A stretch of DNA of 51,902 bases from a virus (IMGVR_UViG_3300046692_000176:1-51902), one strand, 5' to 3'. Positions 21,967 through 31,867 are shown, numbered from the stretch's first letter. A program made the numbers and translations. The notes: generated from the sequence alone by a model not told the origin.

Positions 21967-22958
21967 GCAGCTACCTCGGCTTCGACAATGTTCGCCCAGA
22001 ACGCCGGCGGTGGCAGTGCTATTCGCGAGGCGAAGGCCGCTGGGCCTGCGAATTGGGTGTTTTCGCCAAGCACTGCGTCCATGATCATGCGGACGTCGGA
22101 AGTACCACTGAACCCCGAACTGGTCAGGGTCTCGGTAATCAGCCTGTAGTTCCCCAGATCGTCGTAGCCCTGTGAAGAGCTATGGGTAGGATCAGCATCG
22201 CCGGTTATATAATCCAGGGATCCGACACCATCAGCTGCAGCCAGCGCAGCAACAGATGCCAAAGGGATGAGCACACTTGGTACCTGCACATTCCTCTTGT
22301 TGGTCCAGGTACTGCCAACCTTGCGGATCAGGTATAGCGTGCTGGTTGAGGTCTGGTTGTCATCCAGAACAAACATGGATTCGCCCGCATCAGAACGGAT
22401 GAATTGTCCAGACGAGTTTGCGGCAAACCCGCTGGGCATGGTCAGTGTCGACTTCAAGTAGCCGCTGGATTTCAGCTCATAGAGAGCGAATGGGATGACC
22501 CCGCTGGGGGCGTCGGTCTGGGCTGGATCAAGACCAAAAAAGTAGGCCTCTTCCTGTCCGCCGGCGGCGAAGTTCAGCACGGGGGCACCACCCAGCCACG
22601 AGGGTGCATCCATCTGGACGTGGCTGGAAGCGATGGTGCGGGATACGCCAGCGGGCGATACAGCCGTCAGCAGCAGGTCTTGCATGAAGTTGAGCGCGCC
22701 GCCTGACTGTACCAGGCCGATGGCAAAGATCAGCTCGTCTGTGGCGCTGATGCCTATCAGCTTGAAAAGCTCTGAGTTCGACTGGTAGCTGCTGCCGTAA
22801 GCGGTCTGAGCAGTTAGCTGGAGAGGAGCAATTACGTCAGATATCGACTGCTGAGGGTAATCCATTACCCTCCCAACCTCTGCAGTAAGAGGCTCGATCA
22901 CGAGGGTCTTCAGCAGGCCTGTCTCGGTCTGGCATGGGATTGTCAGGTAGGTTCTCAC
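21963..22958 (-). CDS. Hypothetical virion protein
   Basis: The 331-residue protein starts with GTG at 22958, overlapping the upstream stop (GTGA), and begins MRTYLTIPCQTETGLLKTLV. It is beta-rich, with a DDNQTSTSTLYLIRKVGSTW segment and several SSG/YDDLGNY turns. No family is recognised. It is the second of two large coupled genes in the structural operon and is probably a virion component. Confidence 0.6.
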   Translation of the reverse strand: MRTYLTIPCQTETGLLKTLVIEPLTAEVGRVMDYPQQSISDVIAPLQLTAQTAYGSSYQSNSELFKLIGISATDELIFAIGLVQSGGALNFMQDLLLTAVSPAGVSRTIASSHVQMDAPSWLGGAPVLNFAAGGQEEAYFFGLDPAQTDAPSGVIPFALYELKSSGYLKSTLTMPSGFAANSSGQFIRSDAGESMFVLDDNQTSTSTLYLIRKVGSTWTNKRNVQVPSVLIPLASVAALAAADGVGSLDYITGDADPTHSSSQGYDDLGNYRLITETLTSSGFSGTSDVRMIMDAVLGENTQFAGPAAFASRIALPPPAFWANIVEAEVAA

Positions 22959-25177
22959 TTCGCTTTCTCTCCAGTGTCGACTCGCGTGGCGGGATCATTT
23001 GTCCATAGCTGATTGCCTACTAAGAACTGTCCGTTCTCACCACTTGCATCCTCTACATAAAGACGCCAATTCCATCCACCATCGATCGAGAGGTAGGTGC
23101 AGTCAGGAGGCGGCTCATAATCAGAAAAATAGGCTTTGATGTTGGTGTGGAACCCGGCAAGCAGAACTGCTGGACGCTCCTGTTTATCACCTTGCGCAGC
23201 GATACCCATTTGGGCGCAAGTAATGGTGCAGAACTGATCAGCAAATATTCGCTCAGCGATTTCGCCGCGAATCTCAACCACTCCCGTTACCGCATCAATC
23301 ACTGCACAGCTGACAACATGAGGGTCAACTTCCTGGTTGAGCCCGTACGCGCCACCATCTGGCGCAAACTGCGTGTAGAGACTGTAAATTTCGTTCGGGA
23401 TGCATGCGGTTACCAGCTTGTCATTACCCATATACCGGCAAGCGCCGTAGCCGTTTCGGTCGGTAAACCAAGCTTCCGATCGATCGCCTGGAGGTGGGCT
23501 GTACGCGTTAGCAACCGGGAAATAGAACCTCGGGCCCATATTCGGATGCATCATTGCTGCACAATTGTCACCACTTAAAACGGTTCGTGACAAACCATCC
23601 GGACCAATGCTGTAGAGAACGAACTCACCACCGATTGAAGCTGTGCCTGAGGGTACTCGTGTCGCACCTGGCGGATAGTCAGCTACAAGCCGCAAGCCAG
23701 CACCGCGCGATTGCCACTCCTCCCAGACCAGCGCATACGCCGTCCTTCTGACTACACCCTCGGTGTCAGTCCTGGGGATAGACTCAACTCCCACGAGCCA
23801 TGGGTTGACGAATTTGTCTGCTTCGGCGCCATCGATTGGTTGAAATCCAGAATCCGCGTAGTTCGCATCGTTTCGATCCGCTTTCAATACGCGCGCCTTG
23901 TTGTCTCCATCGATTACCACAATAGCTGTGGCCATGTACGCATGCAGGCGACCCCAGCTCATCTGCGTATTGTCCTGCCCGCTGAGGCGATGATTCGGCG
24001 CCCAGTACACACAGAAGGTTGCGAACCCCTCGGTGCCGAACTGGTCGCTATATCTAGCTACTTGCGGGTTCAGCCACCATGAATACGCCGGGAGCGCCGG
24101 CACGCCAACTGGGGGCGGGTTAGTTGAGGGGTCTCTGTCGGTTTCGTCAGTCGCGGGGAAGCCGTAATACGTGGTCGGATAGGGCTTGATATCTTCGCGC
24201 GGGAGATCTGACGTGCGGACGTAGGTAGCGCTGTCAAGGCGCGCTCGCAGTACGACTGGTTCATCCGCGTCATAATCGCGGCGGTCTATTGTTCCTCTCA
24301 CCAGCAGCAAAGCTCGCTCGCCCATGAGGTCATAGTACGTGTCGGCATTGATCTGCCAAGTGGCGCGGGATTGGCGGACAGCTTCGGCTGCCATGATGTA
24401 ATGGTCGGTTCCGTCATTATCGGAAGCCGGTACGATCGCGCCACTCGCAATCAATGACTTAGGCAGGTACCGCCCAAAATACGGACTGGATGTTGCGTAC
24501 TGGGTTTGATTTACAAGCCTCCTGGACTGTAGCGACCATCCATCACTCATCTGGCTTTCGCTGAACCAAAACGTGTTTAGGGACAGGTAATTTTTCCTTA
24601 ATTGATCAAGAGACTTTCCCATAGAAAACTGCGGCGCAGTCAACGCCAGCCCAATGCTAACCCGCTGGTTGTAAGTGAAATGGTCGTAGGTATCCATTTG
24701 CGCAACAGAGCTGATGAGCGCCATCGGCACGCGCCGATATCCTATCGCCATGAGCCCTGAATCGTATAATTGCGGCTGGAATACCTGGCAGTAAACGGTG
24801 GGGGCGCTATCCGCTTCCTCTGGAGGCATAGCGGGAACAGGCAGAAAAAGCCGTGGATCACTCGCCTCACTAGGTGAAAGAACGTAGGTAGCTTTTGTCT
24901 TTTTTTTGCTAGAGAACTCATCCCGATTTCCAACTGTGCCAAGTTCGTTTCTGGCATCTAATGCGTAGCCGGAAAACAGCAGAATTGCTGCAGGGTCCAA
25001 GATGTAGACGTTATAGGATTCAAGCAGTCGCACGGCACGAAGGATATATCCATCCAATATCTGCCCCTTGCTTCCAGCCTCCGCAAGACTGGCGGTCATG
25101 CCAAGCCGCCGAGCCTGCCCGTACACTTTTACGCCCGTGCGGGTCGTCGCCTTGACTCTTACCGGTAGCGGATCCAC
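22955..25177 (-). CDS. Large hypothetical virion protein
   Basis: The 740-residue protein appears to start with GTG at 25177 right after the upstream stop. It is rich in Tyr, Asp, Pro and Gly, with many beta-type segments (YFPVANAYSPPPGDRSEAWF, YGACRYMGNDKLVTACIPNE) and a Cys-containing C-terminal half. No known catalytic motif is seen. Its size and place between the internal proteins and the tail proteins suggest a tail-tube or baseplate-hub-like structural protein; this is inference. Confidence 0.6.
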   Translation of the reverse strand: MDPLPVRVKATTRTGVKVYGQARRLGMTASLAEAGSKGQILDGYILRAVRLLESYNVYILDPAAILLFSGYALDARNELGTVGNRDEFSSKKKTKATYVLSPSEASDPRLFLPVPAMPPEEADSAPTVYCQVFQPQLYDSGLMAIGYRRVPMALISSVAQMDTYDHFTYNQRVSIGLALTAPQFSMGKSLDQLRKNYLSLNTFWFSESQMSDGWSLQSRRLVNQTQYATSSPYFGRYLPKSLIASGAIVPASDNDGTDHYIMAAEAVRQSRATWQINADTYYDLMGERALLLVRGTIDRRDYDADEPVVLRARLDSATYVRTSDLPREDIKPYPTTYYGFPATDETDRDPSTNPPPVGVPALPAYSWWLNPQVARYSDQFGTEGFATFCVYWAPNHRLSGQDNTQMSWGRLHAYMATAIVVIDGDNKARVLKADRNDANYADSGFQPIDGAEADKFVNPWLVGVESIPRTDTEGVVRRTAYALVWEEWQSRGAGLRLVADYPPGATRVPSGTASIGGEFVLYSIGPDGLSRTVLSGDNCAAMMHPNMGPRFYFPVANAYSPPPGDRSEAWFTDRNGYGACRYMGNDKLVTACIPNEIYSLYTQFAPDGGAYGLNQEVDPHVVSCAVIDAVTGVVEIRGEIAERIFADQFCTITCAQMGIAAQGDKQERPAVLLAGFHTNIKAYFSDYEPPPDCTYLSIDGGWNWRLYVEDASGENGQFLVGNQLWTNDPATRVDTGEKAK

Positions 25178-26125
25178 TTATATGGTCTCGATTTGCGCAG
25201 TAAGAGAGCCAGCGGCGCTATAAGCATTACCTGCGATCTTGGCGAAGGCATCGACTGCCTGTCCTTGGGCCTGACTCGCACCAGAACCTGCTGAATAAAG
25301 GCCGATCTTGTTCCGATCTACGCCGATGGCAAGATCCACCTTTTCGGTCTCGGACTGAAGCCTCAACGCCTCCCAACTTGTTTCTGCGCCGTAGTAATTG
25401 CTCAAGGCGTTGTAGAACGACTGGTAAGCCTGGGCGCGAATCCGGGCGGTCTCATTGCTGAGGTTGTACACGCTGTAATAGGAGCGGAAGAAATCGGCGC
25501 TGGTCGAGAGAATGCCCATTTTAAGTTGAGCAGCAATGCCCACCGCGTGCTTCAGGATATCGACCTTGATGTCGGCCTCTTTGATCGCCTGCTCTCTGAC
25601 AACATCAATCGAGGCATCAGTAGCGCGCCTCTCCGATTGAACCAGAGCGTCAACAAGCGCACCAGGTGGCAAGGAGAACCCACGGGAGGAGAATGCCGCT
25701 TCAAGACTTGAGCGCTCACTCCGGACCGTTTTGTAAACCCGATCGCGCGCCTGCTGCCAGACCAGATCAAAAACGGTTTTGTCGACGCCGAACGGGACTA
25801 CACCACTGATCACATTGATCAAATAGTCCTCGGGCACATTCTTGAACCCTGAATTGATCGATGGGAAGTATTTCTGCAGCCACGCATCTACCTGATCATT
25901 CAGGGCAGCCGTAGTGGCCGCGGTGTTATCAGCCCCGGTGAACAAATCACTGAACTGAGGGGCAGATCCAAAGCTTTTCGGACCTACCGTATAGGTCAGC
26001 GACGGGTTGCTCAGGTTCGGCTTGACGTCGGCCCCAATTCGACCCGCGCTGAGCGAGGCAAGCCCGGTCGCCGACTGCGCACTCGAGAAGAGCTGACTGG
26101 TTGTGCTGCTGTAATCAGATGCCAT
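25178..26125 (-). CDS. Internal virion protein, helical
   Basis: The 315-residue protein starts MASDYSSTTSQLFSSAQSAT and shares 'ATGLASLSAG' with the downstream internal protein at 20.2-21.9 kb. The rest is strongly helical (about residues 90-300, e.g. RDRVYKTVRSERSSLEAAFS and SNETARIRAQAYQSFYNALS). This looks like a podoviral internal/ejection protein. The stop abuts the next gene's start. Confidence 0.6.
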   Translation of the reverse strand: MASDYSSTTSQLFSSAQSATGLASLSAGRIGADVKPNLSNPSLTYTVGPKSFGSAPQFSDLFTGADNTAATTAALNDQVDAWLQKYFPSINSGFKNVPEDYLINVISGVVPFGVDKTVFDLVWQQARDRVYKTVRSERSSLEAAFSSRGFSLPPGALVDALVQSERRATDASIDVVREQAIKEADIKVDILKHAVGIAAQLKMGILSTSADFFRSYYSVYNLSNETARIRAQAYQSFYNALSNYYGAETSWEALRLQSETEKVDLAIGVDRNKIGLYSAGSGASQAQGQAVDAFAKIAGNAYSAAGSLTAQIETI

Positions 26126-26137
26126 GCATCACCCCTG

Positions 26138-27259
26138 CTACGTTCGCCGGCCATTGGCCGATACGACCCATTCGATATTGTCCAGCTGAGCGCCAGTCGC
26201 CTGTGTAACTTCGAGGCGCATGTTCCAATGCCTGGATTTAACACCTCGGGCCAGATCAGCCCGGAATTCTGAACGCCGCTTGTACGCTCGATAGCTGCCT
26301 TCTCGTTCATCGTCACCCGTCATCCGCACGACGACATCACCATCGGTTTCAAGCCCCAAGAAAACGTTTCCGACCCGCTTAGCCTGAGTTGTCCCGAGAT
26401 CTTCTTCGGCGAAATCGATCAGCATGTTGATTGGCTGGCCCGCGTCACTACTCCCGCCGATGCGGTAAAGCCCGTCAGACCTGAAAGCGTAGGTTTCCAT
26501 CCCGACTCGACAGAAGCCGTCGAACTCGAAGCCAACGTATCGGGTAACGGCTCCGGTCAAGAGATTGGTGGCGTACTGCAGGAACGCGAGCGCGTCGACC
26601 CCTGATTCACTGGATAAGCGGAGAATGCTCTGCATGCCAGCGACTATTTCGACACTCGCCCCGCCGCCATCCAGCAGGACGATGGTGCTTTCCATGCCCG
26701 CTACGATGTAGATCCCGCCGCCAGCCTCGCTGCTGAGGGAGAGGTCGCTACTCAGATCACCGTAGAGGACGCCTCCATAGCCGTACTCATCTGACAACGT
26801 GAGCGTGCTCGACATACCTGCGTTGCCGATGTCTTGGCTGTAGACGCTGATTGCCGGGCTATCCACAGCATCACCTGGCGAATACAAAACCGTCTGGAGT
26901 GCGCGCGCACCCACCGAAGGGATTGCGCTGGTGTAATTCCAGTCACCGGCGACGTAGTAAACCGTTGAACCAACCCGATAAATCGAGACCGTGATATCGC
27001 CACTGAACTGGATTCCGCTTGAGGCAACTACGGTTCCGCCTTCAATGACACGAAGTGGCATGCCCGCCTGCGCCAAGAAACCATGCTCAACTGATGTCGA
27101 GGACGGGTTGCTTAGCGCGGGTGCCAGGCCGGCGATCACACCTGCGCTGCCAGCAACAAAGGTGAGGCTTGCTACCAGATCTGCTGAACGAGCGCTGGCC
27201 GAGACCGCACCCGCATCCCAGGCGTTTGTTGTTGCCAGCTTTACCAGCTTGTTGGCCAT
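26138..27259 (-). CDS. Tail structural protein
   Basis: The 373-residue protein starts MANKLVKLATTNAWDAGAVS and is built of beta segments with repeated 'GG-(V/I)-Y-(G/I)...GM-(E/Q)-S-(T/I)-(I/L)-x-L' units at about residues 170-230 (VAGMESTIVLLDGGGASVEI, VAGMQSILRLSSESGVDAL). The C-terminal part (RVGNVFLGLETDGDVVVRMT) resembles phage tail proteins of unknown detailed role. It lies between the propeller-like plug protein and the internal proteins. Confidence 0.6.
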   Translation of the reverse strand: MANKLVKLATTNAWDAGAVSASARSADLVASLTFVAGSAGVIAGLAPALSNPSSTSVEHGFLAQAGMPLRVIEGGTVVASSGIQFSGDITVSIYRVGSTVYYVAGDWNYTSAIPSVGARALQTVLYSPGDAVDSPAISVYSQDIGNAGMSSTLTLSDEYGYGGVLYGDLSSDLSLSSEAGGGIYIVAGMESTIVLLDGGGASVEIVAGMQSILRLSSESGVDALAFLQYATNLLTGAVTRYVGFEFDGFCRVGMETYAFRSDGLYRIGGSSDAGQPINMLIDFAEEDLGTTQAKRVGNVFLGLETDGDVVVRMTGDDEREGSYRAYKRRSEFRADLARGVKSRHWNMRLEVTQATGAQLDNIEWVVSANGRRT

Positions 27260-27274
27260 GAGGTCTCGCCTTCG

Positions 27275-27787
27275 TTATGCGAGGACGTTCTGTGTCTGAT
27301 AGAGCTGAAACGTCGACCCAGCAGGAATGTCGTACGGCGTGGCGAAACGAGCAATCGACAGCAGCACGCCTGTGTTTCCGCCTTTCGCAGACTCAGAAAC
27401 CACGAACCCGCCGTACAGGCGTTTGGCCGCCGTGAATGTGAAAACTGCACGGTTATTGATGCTGGTGATCAGGCTCACACCGTCATAGGCAGCGGTCCAG
27501 ATTGGACGCGAGGTCTGGCTATACGCCGTCGACTCACCGATCACGCTTGGCAGGTCGGATGATTTAGCGGCCTTCACCGGGGTGTAGTTGCCCTCATACA
27601 CGCCCACATACCACGGCGCGATGACTGGCTGAGTGCCAAGGAACAGGCCGGCGACATAATCAACGCCGACCTGAGGGTTCAGGTTCGCATCCACACCACG
27701 CTGCAGGACGTTGCCGTCGGCATCGATCACCTCGCCAATGAAGACAAGTCCACTGCCAAGCGGCGCGTTTTTTTCATGGGTGCTCAT
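27275..27787 (-). CDS. Virion protein, head/tail
   Basis: The 170-residue protein starts MSTHEKNAPLGSGLVFIGEV and contains QPVIAPWYVGVYEGNYTPVK and IPAGSTFQLYQTQNVLA. Similar short proteins occur in podoviral structural modules with no assigned role. It overlaps the upstream gene by four bases. No enzyme motif is seen. Confidence 0.62.
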   Translation of the reverse strand: MSTHEKNAPLGSGLVFIGEVIDADGNVLQRGVDANLNPQVGVDYVAGLFLGTQPVIAPWYVGVYEGNYTPVKAAKSSDLPSVIGESTAYSQTSRPIWTAAYDGVSLITSINNRAVFTFTAAKRLYGGFVVSESAKGGNTGVLLSIARFATPYDIPAGSTFQLYQTQNVLA

Positions 27788-28995
27788 AGAATCTCGATCT
27801 CCGCTTCTGAGTAGTCGTTGGCCCGGAGAGGATTGACCTCCGAAGCGCTGCGCATCGTGGTAACCACCAACTGGCTACCGTTGCGCTCGATAATCCCGGA
27901 GCTTCCGTGACTGGCGAGGCCTGGCAAGAAGTTTGCGGCGCTGATCAAAGCCGCCTTGCCCAGACCATCGCTTTTCGCCAACCCATAACCGGTCATCCAT
28001 GCGGCGAAGTTGTCGACCGTCTTAACCATGGACCCGCGCACGCCGCCATAGGGAAGAATGTCCAGCTGCTGAGGCTCGTCGGTTTCTACCCCGGAAACGA
28101 AGTAGGTTTTGTCAGAAAGGACGAATAAGCCGTTGTCAGCCGCGACGATGCCGTCTATTTGGGCCGGATATTGGAAGAATCGCTTTGCCTGGTTGCGCAA
28201 GTGAGGTCTTAGAGGCTCAGTCAGCCAAAGCGTTTTGCCGTCTGCAATGCAGATGACGCCACCAGCCTCGCAGATGTAGTCGCCAGGCACCGGGGCTCTG
28301 AGGCCTTCCGTTTCCAGTCTCTGCGTATCAGTGTTGACCGTGGAGCAGAGGAAGTTTCCGACGCCTTCAAATTGCAGGTAGAGCTCACTGCCTTGCGCTG
28401 GAGCAATGTACAGGCGAACTTTCCCGCCATCTGGCGGCGTAGGCAGAGTGAAGCTAAGCCCTGCGTTACTGGGCACCGTGACGACAATTGGTAGTGTCGT
28501 ACCACCTTCATCGCCGTGCGCATCGACGAATGTCACCGAGCACTGGTATTCCCCAGCTAACAGACCGCCATCGGTTATGGCGGGGACTGGCTGACTGCTG
28601 ACAAATGGCACTCCCCAAGTCCGCAAGGTGCCGCCTTGGAACCGCAGACATTCGTCTTCGGTGCAGAAAAACAGTTCCTGGTTGAATACGGCCCCAGCGA
28701 CCCGCCCATAGCTGGCAATGGCTTTCAGAGAGCTGGTTGAGTCGGTTTGCGCGTCGAACAGGCGAAGGGTCGCGCCGTCGGCCATCAGGACATAACTCTG
28801 TACGCTGAGGATTCCCCTCAGGGCGGATCCGGACACCTGTTTCGTGTAGCCAGCGCGCATCATGAACACGCCGTTTGGGCCGGGATCGACGTTCAAGGCA
28901 TCCCTGACCGTGCCGGCCGGCATTGCGAACTCATTGGCGCGGTTGTTTATTCCGCCAGGCCATGGCCCGCGAAGGACCGGAGGAGCCTCTGCCAT
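27784..28995 (-). CDS. P22 gp10-like tail plug / stabilisation protein
   Basis: The 403-residue protein starts MAEAPPVLRGPWPGGINNRA; an in-frame upstream start at 29025 lies inside the previous gene and is less likely. The GGINNRANEFAMPAGTVRDA element, then DALNVDPGPNGVFMMRAGYT and repeated short blades, are typical of propeller-type tail proteins that close the podoviral portal. It is coupled (TAATG) to the gp4-like gene, the same order as in P22 (4 then 10). Confidence 0.7.
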   Translation of the reverse strand: MAEAPPVLRGPWPGGINNRANEFAMPAGTVRDALNVDPGPNGVFMMRAGYTKQVSGSALRGILSVQSYVLMADGATLRLFDAQTDSTSSLKAIASYGRVAGAVFNQELFFCTEDECLRFQGGTLRTWGVPFVSSQPVPAITDGGLLAGEYQCSVTFVDAHGDEGGTTLPIVVTVPSNAGLSFTLPTPPDGGKVRLYIAPAQGSELYLQFEGVGNFLCSTVNTDTQRLETEGLRAPVPGDYICEAGGVICIADGKTLWLTEPLRPHLRNQAKRFFQYPAQIDGIVAADNGLFVLSDKTYFVSGVETDEPQQLDILPYGGVRGSMVKTVDNFAAWMTGYGLAKSDGLGKAALISAANFLPGLASHGSSGIIERNGSQLVVTTMRSASEVNPLRANDYSEAEIEIL

Positions 28996-29657
28996 TACCA
29001 GTTGCTCCGGATTGGGCGAGAGCAATCGCCGCGACGAAGAATCCCTTTCTCCAGAGCGGTCTGGCAGGCTGCCTCAAATCGAGCCAAGTGCTTGTCAGAG
29101 CTTTCGATGCTGTAGGTTTCACCCTCATTCACCCGATAGGCCTTGTAGGCCATATACGCGAGCAAATGGCGCCGATCTGACGGAAGCATGTCGGGAATGC
29201 GATCACACTTCGCGAGCTCCTTGATCGGCCGGCGGATGACCTGCAGCCGAACCTCACCGGCAGCAGTCGGTTTTGGGTAAAGCTTCAGGGTGCCGACCGG
29301 ATTGAAGTGGAAATGCGAGCCGCAGCCGTTGTAGGCCATCCAGTAGCCACCACGAAACCCATTCCCGAAGCCACTCAAGCATCGCTGAAGGCGGCATGAA
29401 GGACTTCCCTCGATCCAGGCATCGACAACATCAATGATGCAGGGGTCTAGCTCAAAGCGATCTTCGCCGACGCCATACGGAATCAGGGTGACGTCGCTGT
29501 CGTCGTCGTAAAAGCTCTTCGACTGCTCGGCGAACTCCGTCAGCGCCTCATTCGCCCATCGAACCAACTGGTTATCGGACCAGAAATAAGGCTCAACGGC
29601 GTCCTTTTCGTCTTCACGAAAGGCTTTTATGAGCGCGCTGACGGTCTCGTAAGCCAT
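28995..29657 (-). CDS. P22 gp4-like head-completion / adaptor protein
   Basis: The 220-residue protein starts MAYETVSALIKAFREDEKDA and has QLVRWANEALTEFAEQSKSF, then LDPCIIDVVDAWIEGSPSC. The C-terminal helical part is MLPSDRRHLLAYMAYKAYRV. The layout matches adaptor proteins that bind the portal and seal packaged heads. It lies just after the capsid genes on the minus strand, as expected. Confidence 0.7.
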   Translation of the reverse strand: MAYETVSALIKAFREDEKDAVEPYFWSDNQLVRWANEALTEFAEQSKSFYDDDSDVTLIPYGVGEDRFELDPCIIDVVDAWIEGSPSCRLQRCLSGFGNGFRGGYWMAYNGCGSHFHFNPVGTLKLYPKPTAAGEVRLQVIRRPIKELAKCDRIPDMLPSDRRHLLAYMAYKAYRVNEGETYSIESSDKHLARFEAACQTALEKGILRRGDCSRPIRSNW

Positions 29658-29660
29658 GAC

Positions 29661-30056
29661 TTATGCCAGCGAGTCTTGGAAGTGGTCCCAAGCGTCGTTA
29701 GCCTGGGCGCGGGTCACGTTGAAGCCTGCCTGCGCCTTCAGGGCTTTCAGGGTCGGCTTGCCGGTGTTGTCCAGATCGTCCGCTTCGTCGCGCTCGATGA
29801 TGGCTTCAATAGCTTTGATGATCAGTGCGCCGTTTTCAGAGCCAGACTGATCGTCGCTCTCGTCTTCTTCGTATTGGGCGCCCAAGTAGATGCACCCCGC
29901 TTTCAGGGCGTGTTTGTGGAACTTGCTTGGGATCACGCTTCCCTGCTCGCCGTCGGCAGGATCGGTCTGATAGACGCGAATGCTGTGCCCGGACGGCAGG
30001 AAAACTGGATAGGATTCTTCGCCTTTCGGCGGGAGGATGCGTAGTGGTTCAGCCAT
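29661..30056 (-). CDS. Small virion or head-associated protein
   Basis: The 131-residue protein starts MAEPLRILPPKGEESYPVFL and includes a short beta part (SGHSIRVYQTDPADGEQGSV) and an acidic stretch (YEEDESDDQSGSEN), then a helical tail (RAQANDAWDHFQDSLA). No family is recognised. It lies 3 bp from the adaptor gene and 54 bp after the decoration-like gene. Confidence 0.6.
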   Translation of the reverse strand: MAEPLRILPPKGEESYPVFLPSGHSIRVYQTDPADGEQGSVIPSKFHKHALKAGCIYLGAQYEEDESDDQSGSENGALIIKAIEAIIERDEADDLDNTGKPTLKALKAQAGFNVTRAQANDAWDHFQDSLA

Positions 30057-30110
30057 GGTTATTGCCCCTTCAAATGTTTGAATGCCCCGGCGGACCGGGG
30101 CGGCTTGGTA

Positions 30111-30503
30111 TTACTCGGAGATTTCGTCACCTTTGCGGTCCACGACGTACTCGATGTACACGCGGGCGGCACCGGCAGTTGCTGCTGCGCCTGTCTGAGC
30201 GAAGGTCACGGTTACAGGGCCTTGCCCTGGGGTGATGTAACCGGTTGGTGTCAGCGCTTTGATGCCAGCGGTCTTCAGATCAATACCAGCGCCGTAACGA
30301 GCCGGCGTTGCTGCGTCACCCACGCTCAGGGTTGCAGTGGTAGCCGAGTTGTACGGAGTGGTCACCACGACGAACGCGCGGATGACCATCGAGCCTTCTG
30401 GAAGCACGACCACGTTCTGCGTCGCAACGGTGGCGAAGTCAGCGGAGAGCATTTCGTTGTAGCCAATCACTGGCCATTGATGGTCGTAATGGAAGTAGTT
30501 CAT
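30111..30503 (-). CDS. Head decoration-like protein
   Basis: The 130-residue protein starts MNYFHYDHQWPVIGYNEMLS and is a beta-rich domain (VVVLPEGSMVIRAFVVVTTP, GYITPGQGPVTVTFAQTGAA, ARVYIEYVVDRKGDEISE). It follows the major capsid gene by 9 bp, the usual place for a small capsid-stabilising or decoration protein. The role is inferred from position and size. Confidence 0.65.
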   Translation of the reverse strand: MNYFHYDHQWPVIGYNEMLSADFATVATQNVVVLPEGSMVIRAFVVVTTPYNSATTATLSVGDAATPARYGAGIDLKTAGIKALTPTGYITPGQGPVTVTFAQTGAAATAGAARVYIEYVVDRKGDEISE

Positions 30504-30512
30504 GAGGCCTCC

Positions 30513-31631
30513 TTAAGCGCCCGAGTTCGGCAGATAGTGGTCGACAGCGACCACGCCAAAGTCTTGAACCGACTTGTCGTAGATGCTGTAGAACTGAGGT
30601 TTTTTGAAGCCGATGAAACGGTCGAGGGAGACGCCCATCTGGGTGTCGTAGTTGAACAACTTCTCAACCCAGCCCGCGCCGCCCTGATCGATGTCAGCGA
30701 AGCCCAGAGCCTGCGAACCCAGCAGCAGAGTGCGGGTGCCGTTGATGTTGCCGCCAGCGCCCCATTTGCTGCCCGCAGGTGCGCCCAGTGTGGTGTAGAC
30801 CTTGTTCGACTCGTGAATGATTGCGCCGTCAACCGTGATGGTTGCACCGGTGAACCATGGGTTGTTATCGCCGCGAACCCCTGCATTGGTGATCCCGTTC
30901 TGCCACAGCGGGTCCATTTTCAGGGCCGCCAGGGTGCCAGGCTGTACAAGCAGCACGTAGTACTCTTTGCCACCGGAGATGACAGGACGGATGTGGTGCG
31001 ACTTCGCGTAAGCGATGAGATCCACGATCATCTTGTATTTCGGGATGCCGGTAGCGGCGATCGCGGCGGTGCTGCCGGCGATCAGATTAGAGCCGTCCCA
31101 GGTCAGATACCGTTTCGATGAGGGGGCACTCACGTCAGCGGCAAAAGCCAGACCCGGGAAGGCGGAACCGACACGGGCCGAGCCGTCGGTGTTGAAGTTG
31201 TAGGCGATACCCGACAGCGTCAGGATTGCCAATTCATCAACACGCTGGGCCAGCCAGTTGGAGAGACGGCCGCGAGCCATGCGGCGGAAGTCGATCACGG
31301 ACTTCTGCTCGGCCAACTTGCCTTTGCTGCGCACTGCGTTGGAGATCAGATCAATCTGGATCTCCTGGAAGTACGCCTGCATTTCTTCTTCGTTGCCTTC
31401 ACGCCAGTTGTCACCGGTGACGCCGTCGCCAACAAGGTCAGCAACCAGGTTCATGATGACCTGAGTGCCCTTCTCGGTTTTGGTCAGCTCGGTGATGTGC
31501 TGGATGATTGCGGATTCGCCGTCGCCCAGGAATTTGTTCAGGAACATGTCGTCCCGAGCGGATTCCCAGGTCTTTTTCGACCAGTAGACTTTTTGTTGCG
31601 GCTGAAGGGCCGCGAAATTGGTAGTTGCCAT
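30513..31631 (-). CDS. Major capsid protein, N4-gp56/DUF4043-like
   Basis: The 372-residue protein starts MATTNFAALQPQQKVYWSKK after AGGA. It contains TWESARDDMFLNKFLGDGES, TKTEKGTQVIMNLVADLVGD, DNWREGNEEEMQAYFQEIQI and RRMARGRLSNWLAQRVDELA, the pattern of the N4-gp56 (DUF4043) capsid family. The C-terminal half holds the expected HK97-fold beta segments. It is 240 bp downstream of the scaffold gene and has its own promoter motif C. Capsid genes of this family are frequent in podoviruses. Confidence 0.88.
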   Translation of the reverse strand: MATTNFAALQPQQKVYWSKKTWESARDDMFLNKFLGDGESAIIQHITELTKTEKGTQVIMNLVADLVGDGVTGDNWREGNEEEMQAYFQEIQIDLISNAVRSKGKLAEQKSVIDFRRMARGRLSNWLAQRVDELAILTLSGIAYNFNTDGSARVGSAFPGLAFAADVSAPSSKRYLTWDGSNLIAGSTAAIAATGIPKYKMIVDLIAYAKSHHIRPVISGGKEYYVLLVQPGTLAALKMDPLWQNGITNAGVRGDNNPWFTGATITVDGAIIHESNKVYTTLGAPAGSKWGAGGNINGTRTLLLGSQALGFADIDQGGAGWVEKLFNYDTQMGVSLDRFIGFKKPQFYSIYDKSVQDFGVVAVDHYLPNSGA

Positions 31632-31839
31632 GAGGGCATTCCTATAAAGGTGGCTTTGTGGTTCTGGGTATGTCGCCACCCTCGCGAGGACAGGTTTGGG
31701 CGCTCCTGATGCGCTTGAAACAGGTCAGCTTTACGCCCTGCTGGCGAGAGACACCGTGACTCGGTGAGCGAGCTGCTCGGGTCGGCCATCCACTGTGAAA
31801 GCTGGATGACGTCCTTGTCCCGATGGCGCAGCAGTTACG

Positions 31840-31867
31840 AACTTATGTGACTGGATTGCTTCGTCAA
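31840..31867 (-). promoter_or_regulatory. Late-type promoter motif C (capsid)
   Basis: On the minus strand TTGACG, a 16-base spacer ending ATCCAGTCACA, then TAAGTT. It begins at the stop codon of the scaffold gene and gives the capsid gene its own promoter with a leader of about 200 bases. The leader holds no other recognised feature. Confidence 0.68.

Noticed and set aside
28996-29025. Longer N-terminus for the gp10-like protein (start at 29025)
   Set aside because: It lies inside the gp4-like gene; the TAATG-coupled start at 28995 with upstream GGAG is better.
31632-31839. Gene in the leader between scaffold and capsid
   Set aside because: A minus-strand frame there overlaps the capsid start and has random-like composition rich in Ser, Arg and Pro; it is more likely an untranslated leader.
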